Assembly (NCBI GenBank): GCA_018398815.1
Contig: CM031604.1
Coordinates: 49,718,806 to 49,782,805, forward strand
Direction of reading: 5' to 3'
DNA: 64,000 nt
Source of the DNA: Conus ventricosus
Lineage: Eukaryota; Mollusca; Gastropoda; Neogastropoda; Conidae
Numbering within the stretch: position 1 is the stretch's first letter; each line of letters opens with the position of its first letter. Below, piece by piece: positions 38,801 to 47,800 of this stretch. Under the pieces are notes generated by a model. The model was not told the DNA's origin and did no database searches. It saw nothing but the letters and a program-made list of their open reading frames with translations. Made by a program: the position numbers and the translations under genes.

Positions 38801-41800
38801 TTTAAAAAAAAAAAAATAAATTTAAAAAAAAATAAAAAAAGGTTTAGGTGAATAAAATAAATGATTTCGCTGGGTGATGAAAGAGGTGGTGGTAGTTATG
38901 TGTGGGTAGGTGTGAAAGGTGTGTGGGTAATGTTAATAAGGGAGGGAAGGGGTTGGAAGATAAATGGGTGATAAGGTATGATTAAGGGGCGGGGGGGGGG
39001 GGGGGGGGGGGGGGGGGTTGAGGTGGGAAAAAAAAGGGCGGGGGGGAGAGGGGGGGGGGAGGAGGGTACACATTACCCTCCCCCCCCCCCCCATTTTTTT
39101 TCCCACCTCAACCCCCCCCTCCCCCCTTAAACATACCTGGCTTATCACCCATTTATCTTCCAACCCCTTCCTCCCTTATTAACATTACCCACACACCTTT
39201 CACAACTACCCACGCATAACTACCACCACCTCTTTCATCACCCAGCGAAATCATTTATTTTATTCACCTAAACCTTTTTTTTTTTTTTTATTATTTTTTT
39301 TAATTTATTTTATTTATTTTTTTTTTTAAAATCCCCCCCCCCCCCCCCCCCCCGAGTTTCCCTCCCCCACCCCCCCTTCCCCCTTACCATTATTATCAAT
39401 CCACCATTACCCCAACCGTCACAGAGATATCACACCACCCCAATAAACTAGACACACAACCCTATCGTATCACACACACACACCCCCTCCCCTAACGCCC
39501 CCCCCCCCCCCCCCCCTCCTTTTCCTCTCCCATAATCCACCATGTCATTTCCGCCTACCGGCTATTCTCCCCACCACATGGACAACAACAGATGAGTCAT
39601 TTTTCGTTCTTTGTTTGTACTGTCCCAAATGTTAAATGTGATTTATTTTTTCGCCTGAAGAAGACCCAAGTGGTTGAAATGCATCGTGTCTTGTCATGTG
39701 CTTTGTTTGTCAATGTCATTGGCGGTAAATAACAAACTCTATTTCTAAATTTTTCCATTTAGTAGCTAAAAAAGTACCAAATCAAACCATGTTCTTTTCA
39801 CTCTTATTTCTATACCCGTCTTATCTAACAATCCTGACTGATAGTTTCAACAAGAAGTGAAAATCAAAGATGTGAAAAAGCTTAACATTACATCACTTCC
39901 ATCTCCTGTTTTGGTAGTCCTGAACACACCTTCCCACTTTCTGCAATCACACAGTTACCTATACATCAAGCACACATCGCATGTAGTCTACATGTTCATA
40001 TACAAGTCATGTTTGTTACTTTCTGAATACTGCATAATCAAATAACATTTACTGATTAAATGTAAAATTGCTGCCATTTGCCCATCGGGATTCATTAGAA
40101 AAAATTACATTCAACAGAGTAAACAACTTATATTATCTCCACTAGCAGTAAAATTTGAATTTGCTGACGAATAATTTCCATATGCTTGCTACTGACTTCT
40201 CAAATTGTTTTGAGCCATTTAGAATATTTGCAGTACGCTAACTTATATTTTGTAGATGGCCTTCATAAGAGATTCCACAGTGGAAAGATTTTAAACAAAA
40301 ATTTTGGGTGTGTTTTCAGAAGATGTATTTTAAAGGGTTATGTGAATGAATGACTTGTGAGTTGACTTCAATGCAGTGACAGCCCTGATATGGCCCTTTG
40401 AGGTCGGCTGGGCTATAAGCAACATTACCTTACCTTACCTTCACAAGAAACGACACTATGACCAGCCACCATGGCGAAGTGGTTAGCGTCGTGGACTCCG
40501 GCTGGGTACTCGTGGGTTCGAATCCCATCAGAGTCATGTGGGTTTTTTCTGCCCCGACCGGCTCCTACCCAGAGTTAAGTTTTGCTGCGGACTCAGTTGG
40601 GAAGACTGGGACCACACAGTCGAGTTTCATCCACTTAATGGATGCGTTTCTGAGAGTGTTGTTCAAATTTCCTGACCAACATTGCAGGTGCCTGTACCTC
40701 TCGGGCCCGATTGATGCCGGGATATATTATGAAAGGAAGCGTCGAGTACAGCCCTGTCATGTAGTCTCAGACCAACATGGAAATCCGTAGCATCATCTTA
40801 ATCATCCTCATTCTCATTGATCAGCATTAAAAAAAAAAATGTCTCAAATTCTGTGGCCCTTCATGCCACACTCTCATGGTGACCTCAATTTCGATGTCCT
40901 CTCCACGTCTGTGGCCTTGGTTTGGTTCCGTCGGGGTCGCCGGTATCGGCAAGTCCATGGGGGCTGTCGTTGGACGGACATGGTGGCGCCCTCCGGAGGG
41001 AGAGCTCACTCACACCGGCTCCATGACTAAGCAATTATTGTCGTCAGTAGAGGGCTTAGTAGGTGGTGTCCTGCGTATGTTAGATCAGAACAGGCGCCAC
41101 TGAACACCACCGAAGTGACTCGGCAGCAGTGCAGTGTCTCCTCCGGTAGGTTGCCTCTTGGCGACTTGACATTGACTGCTCCCTGTGGATTGCTGGTGCC
41201 GGGGCTGCGGCAGGGCCGACCGGGCTGTGGCTGTGGACGGGGCGTCGGAATGAGGCCTCTGAGGTGGCGCAGAGGTTGGGACAGCAAAAAAAAAAAAAAA
41301 AGAAAGGACACTACCCTTGCCTACAAGTTTCAGATACCTGGGGCAAGGCTCAAGATAATTCATTTGCACCCCTCTGTCCTGACAGCATCAAGTTTAAATA
41401 ACAAAGCATCACTGTAAAAAGTTTAAATACTTACCTGCCTGGTAAATCTAAAGCTACCCAAATTCCCTGTTGGTGACAAACACTGGAGGGAGTGAGGTAG
41501 GGTGACGGAGGGGATGCGTGAGGAGGTGGGGATGGGGATAGGAGGGGGAGGGGGAAGATCAACTGGCTTAAGGGAGCGTTACCTCTCCAGGGCCTAACCA
41601 CATATCATATATGTTCTACAGGCACCCAACAATCAGTTACCACCCTACTTACACTGAGCATGCCCTCTGATTACGACAACTCGCTCTATTCTTACAACAA
41701 AAACAACAAATCATTCTAATTGTCTTAAGTTATCAAGTTAAAAAATGTCAAAAAGACAGGCAATTTAACATTCTATATGTCATGATCTTAACAAAATGGC

Positions 41801-44800
41801 CAAACCCACAAGGCTCAAGGGCCAGCATGATCTTTGATTCAGTGGTGTAAATCACCGACTCTGTGCCAATTAAAACATCCATTTTCCCTGAAGGTAGTGG
41901 ACACAGTTAGGATATAATACATGAGCAATTAATGGGGAGGCAGTGGTGAATGGGGCAAGAGACTGAACTGTGGAGAGAAGGGAGTGTGTAGAATCTTCCT
42001 CATTTCACTCAAGACATGAACTATGCGTACCTATAACAAAAATTTGTTCAAAACAAGGCCAACTCCAGACTGACCATCACATGTTCATTTTAGTGCCCAC
42101 TTGTATCATAAGTTTGTCATCATTTCCTATTCATGTCACATGGACTACATTCATTCATCGTAATACTTTCATTTCAACTTTGTTCAGCACTATTACATTA
42201 ATTTGATCCAGTGACAAAGGCAAATTAACAGCATATTGTCTATTAATATTAAATGGTAACTGTTATTCCAGAAACAAATGAAGCTGTTCAATTTGCTACT
42301 TTTCTGCTTGATTCACCAGAACTGAAAAACTCTTATCTTGCTGCATTTGACAAGTTATACTAATATATGGCCAATTTTTGTATTCTATTTTGTAGAAGAT
42401 AAGATAAATAGCCCAGCCGACCGCAAAGGGTATTTTGTAGAAATTGCATTAAATGATCTCATCTTAATTAGATGTAATATTTGTTGTAATGATTGCATAA
42501 AATACCATTTAACATATCTTCTGTCAATGCATGATGCAATAACTGTAACTGAACACAATCTATAGGAAAACATCATCTTTGTTATAATGAAAATACTGCT
42601 AGCACCATTCAACACAGATTTACATCCTCTATTTGGCGACATCTTCATGCAGACGATGGCTGGAAATGGTCTTATCACTATAAATCTTTCTTTCTGGTGT
42701 GCTGGCACTTGAACACTCACGCAGCACCAAAACTAGGGATTATACAAATTCACTTTGTACATGCATGCCAAGTCAAAATGAAGAGCACTCCGATGTCCTT
42801 TACTAAGTGCACCTTTACAAGATGTAATTGACATACATGATATGTTAATCTAAATTACAAGGCACATGAGCGTTCACTTGTGTATGCTAGCATGAACATT
42901 CTATCAGCAGTATTTTCATTTTACATTTTACTTACAGGTATAATGGAAGACTTTGACTTTCACTTTAAAAGAGTTAATTTCATTGAGTGCTGAACAATTA
43001 AGTAGTGGGGGGAAACAAGTGCAGGTTAACAATTCTTCCATCATTATAGTAATGTCTTGACAAAGATTTGAAAAAAAAAAAAAATTGAAGATGAAGAAAA
43101 TGGGAAAATATATAGTACAAATATGAAAACCCTTCACTACCTGCATGTGGGAACCATCGTAATCCCTCTTGAAGACAGATCTATACCTATTGCCTGCTCC
43201 TAGGCCTTTCGTTCGCTGGACTGAACTCATCAGGGAGACACAGCTGATTGTGTCTGTGCTCTTGGCGTCAAATAGAGACACACAACAGTCCGTAATTATG
43301 TGGTGTTCTCAGTACCAAGGGTTCAAAAATGAATCCAACAGCACCCCCAAAGCAGCCAGCGAAAGGTAGTAAATAAAACAAAACGAAAGTGTGGAGAGGA
43401 AAAAAGTTGCTGAAAAACTAAAAACATTATGCAAACAGTATAAAATGTAGGGGACAATCTTTGAGCCTATGCTTGAGGATCCATTTAAGGATGCAAGGGA
43501 GATCAAAAGATATGGAACAGTCTGAGAGGTCAGCTTTGCTGTTCAATAACCCAAGCATTGTTAGTGGCTACGAATTGTGCAGAACAACCTTTACTTGGAT
43601 CTCCTAAGAGATGCAATCACCCACTGATTGACCAAATAATATAATGCTGAACAATTAAGTAGTGGGGGAAAACAAGTGCAGGTTAACAATTCTTCCATCA
43701 TTACAGTAATGACTTGGCAAAGATGTGGAAAGAAAAAAAAATTGAAGAAAATGGGTATGATAAGGTCAATGTCGTCGAAGATTCATGTTCCTGCAAAGTT
43801 GCTCTGTCAACAACTAAGGTGAAATGACCAGTGAGCTCAACTGTGGAATAGTAAAAGCATCAGCTTCATTTAACCAACTCAACAAAATCTGCTTGACAAA
43901 CAAGTATTCACTGAAACCCAAATAGAATTTCTACAACTCAAAGGTATTTAACAAACCTGCTGTACAGCAGCACAACATGGCAGCTCAAAACTGCCTTAGA
44001 ACAGAATCTTACTGCCTTTGAGGCTCACTGCTTTCGAAGCAATCTGGGCACAAACTGGAGCGATTTCATCACTGATGAGGAAACAAAGCGCTCAAATCAA
44101 ACTCCAGTATTCCCCATCATATGCAAAATGCATCTGGACTGGGTAGGTCATGCAGCTTGTCTTCCTCTCTTAACTGTGATACCAACGAGAAGACCTAGAG
44201 GATGGCCCCCAAACTGAACTTGACAACAAGACCATTCAGCATGATCCCCATACATGCACAAGAGCTGGTGGGACGTCTGAAAGCTGACAGCTGACTGATG
44301 CCGGAATAGCTCAGTTGGTAGAGCGCCGGACTCGTAATCTTGGTGATCCTGGGGTTACGGGTTCGAACCTCCGCCGGGGCGTTTCGGGACAGGGGGATTT
44401 TTCCCTCGGAGTTAACATTGGTTCTGACTCCATTTCCCATACAGTCCTTCGAATGAGACTATAAACCGAGGTTCCGTGTGTGAACGCACGCATAACATCT
44501 TGCACACACGTAAAATCCCATCACCATCTTTCGGAAGAGTAGGCCAGTTTGGCCGTTGGTATGGATGACACGTTACACATAGCATGCACCCTGCGTGAGA
44601 AATGGAAAGAATGAAGGAAGTAAAGAAAATGAGTGATCGATATTGAACGATACTGACTGGATGACACGGGAAACGACTGAATGAAGCGCCAGCTGGCAGC
44701 TCTTCAGTCGGCACTACCCAGGTAGGCAGCCCGTTGTGTAAACGAGTGTTGATTGTAAAGCGCTTCGAGCTTGGCCTCTAGCCGAGAATAGGCGCTATAT

Positions 44801-47800
44801 AAGTATTCATTATTATTATTATTATTATGCCGCTAAAGACTGATGACCGCCTTATACACCCAGACACAGGCACTCCTAAAGCTTAAAAAAAGAGACAAGG
44901 GATGAAAGATGATGCTTGCAAGTTTGCCTGTGTGAACAAATTGTGTATATCTGACAATGTACAAATTTACATGCACTTCAGCTTTTTTTTTTTTTTTTTG
45001 ATAAACACAAAATCATATAGTGATATACATACTTTTTTTTTACATAACAAAACATAACGAAATGGCCTATCTGGATCTCAACAGTAAATATCAAATACAC
45101 TTCAAACTTGAGAAAAACAGATAAAAATAGTGACTAACATTTCCACACAGATCTAACAGTGTAACAGTTGAAAATTTGCCCATCATTAATGAGCCATTCT
45201 AAATTTTCTTTTCTGGCGCTTAGTTACCCACCATCCTTCATACATTTATTTCTATTGGTATTATCAGTATACGCATTGATACTGACCTCTCCTTTCCACG
45301 AGGGTCCTTGTAGGTTATTTCACTCAGACCAATCCACTTGCCTTTGCAAAGTTCCTGGAAGTGTAATGTTATAAAATAAAATAAAACTCCTTTCTCAAGC
45401 ATGCAAGATCAAGCTTTAGTTCAATACAAAATGAAACATGTAAACTTAACCACCAGTCCAGCACATTATGGTAAGCTGCAAAGTTCCAAAATATGCAAAG
45501 AACAAACTTGAGTACTAAACTGTTTTATTTGGCGATAGTGGTGTGCATGGTGTGTGTATGGCTATAGTTGCACCAGCACATGCCAGTGTGTTTTTTTTTC
45601 ACTTTTGTCCCATTCAACCCCGTTAAGTACTAAATTTTAACCTATGACACTTGTGTTCTACCACATTTCTATTCTAATTCTCTTGCTCAAACACAAAGTA
45701 ACTGTACTCTAGAATTTAAAAAAGAAAAGAAAAAAGAAAGAATTTAAAAAAGAAAAAGAAAAAAGAAAGAAAAGTTAATTTTCAAGGCTCCCTTGTAGCT
45801 CTCACTGCATCATATCAGGCCAGTTAATACCACAGTATTTTCTGCATTCCCTCCATATCTTCCAATGTGGGGTACACATTATATCAGGCCAGTTAATGCC
45901 TCAGTATCTTCTACATTCCTTCCAGTGTGGGGTACACATTATATCAGGCCAGTTAACACCTCAGTATTTTCTGCATTCCTTCCATCAGTTCCAGTGCAGG
46001 GTACACATTATATCAGGCCAGTTAATACCGCAGTATTTTCTGCATTCCTTCCATCAGTTCCAGTGCAGGGTACACATTATATCAGGCCAGTTAATACCGC
46101 AGTATTTTCTGCATTCCTTCCATCAGTTCCAGTGCAGGGTACACATTATATCAGGCCAGTTAATACCTCAGTATTTTCTGCATTCCTTCCATCAGTTCCA
46201 GTGCAGGGTACACATTATATCAGGCCAGTTAATACCTCAGTATTTTCTGCATTCCTTCCATTACTTCCAATGTGGGGTACACATTATATCAGGCCAGTTA
46301 ATGCCTCAGTATCTTCTACATTCCTTCCAGTGTGGGGTACACATTATATCAGGCCAGTTAACACCTCAGTATTTTCTGCATTCCTTCCATCAGTTCCAGT
46401 GCAGGGTACACATTATATCAGGCCAGTTAATACCGCAGTATTTCCTGCATTCCTTCCATCAGTTCCAATGCGGGGTACACATTTCAAACTTCCCTAACTT
46501 GGGGAGGATTGCCTTTCATTTCTTCTTCTTCTCCAGTCAGTCACCATCACTGCATTTGATAGAAATACAATTTTCAAAAAATTAGGATGCCTCCCACCTT
46601 TCATTTTAAAGACAACTCTTTTGTTTAAGCTGAAGTAGACATAGAGGAAAAGCCTAAAATGAGAATGTGTGCATCGTTCTGGAATTTACAGAGCATTTTT
46701 TAAATCAGCTATTCTTCAACTACACTCAAGACACAAATTATCTTGTTATTCATGGAAATAAAAATGGGAAAGTTTCTTTGTTTGGTTGGTTTTGGTTTTA
46801 GTCCTTTTTGTGAAAGTAGATGAGGGACAGGGGAGGAGGATGTTAGTAATACAGGAAGACATTTTTCCATCCAGTATGGTCAGTGCAGTATTCATACATA
46901 ATATTCTCTTATTGCCCCACCATACTTCAGTGGTACCAACTTATTTTGTCCAAGTTTATTTTTACAGAAACTGAGCGAGACATTGCCCAGCTCCATGTTG
47001 CTTTTGGATTCCTTCACATTCAAATGCTTAAGTTAATGCATGCTGCATGTGAAATTTTGGTTTATCATCAAAAACCTGAAAAACTATTCAGTTCATATTC
47101 AACTTCAAGTCATGCCAATAGCTTAATAGCCCAAGCTGACTGAAAAGGATCATGGCTGAGTGTCATCTGAAAAACTAGCATTAACTCAGACCACCACTTA
47201 AGTGTACAGGAAAAAGGGAAGAAAACTTTATCCTGTGTAATACTCAACATTCGGTCATTCAAGCACAGTATCTTCTTGCTTTCCAAGATTAACAATCCTC
47301 TCAGGAGGCAAGAATGCTCTAAAAATGCCAAGAAAATCTGGTAGCAAAAAAAAGTTATTGGAGAGTGAAAGTGGGGGAGGAGGAATACATTTGATAGTAT
47401 TTCCACAAAAAAGTCAAAGAAAATATTGTTTTAAGATCAATGGGTATCCCTAGTCCATTGTATCCCTAGTATCATTTTCTAACCAGTTTCTGTTAATATA
47501 CACCTGAATCAAACCATGTCTTGAGCCTAATTAAAATTTCCCTGGTGGAGTACAAAGGTAGTAGTAGAGGGAGCACAAAGGTAGTAGTAGAGGGAGCACA
47601 GGGATAGGCTGACACAGGCCATTTGAGGAAGCTGATCAAATGGATCAGCTGGGAGATGGGAGACACATGAGGTGAAAGAGAAGAATCAATTACATGATCC
47701 AGAAATAAGTATTTCCGAGCATCCAGAAATAATTCAAACTATCACAACTGAAATATTTTCTGTCAATTGTCAGTATATATTCCTTCTCATGTGTAATGCA

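Noticed and set aside
41430..41470. Splice-bounded stretch with a good gtaagt donor (minus strand)
   Set aside because: In the phase required by NUDT5 it does not match any family block and would break the continuous exon 2-exon 3 junction. A cryptic exon cannot be excluded.
43140..43281. Candidate NUDT5 exon (reads [10 protein letters not shown], with a GATG|gt donor)
   Set aside because: Lacks the W-E signature, has poor acceptors, and the real exon with [10 protein letters not shown] and perfect phase was found at 39,897-39,940. The segment instead contains the hammerhead motif.
44069..44085. Second hammerhead core (CTGATGAGGAAAC)
   Set aside because: No stem II between the two core parts. 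Other CTGATGA occurrences (17,900, 21,560, 54,775 and 57,060) likewise lack a closing stem and GAAA.
44299..44382. tRNA-Thr(CGT) gene
   Set aside because: A and B boxes and anticodon loop are present, but the acceptor stem does not close and the sequence continues directly into a SINE body with an (ATT)n tail.
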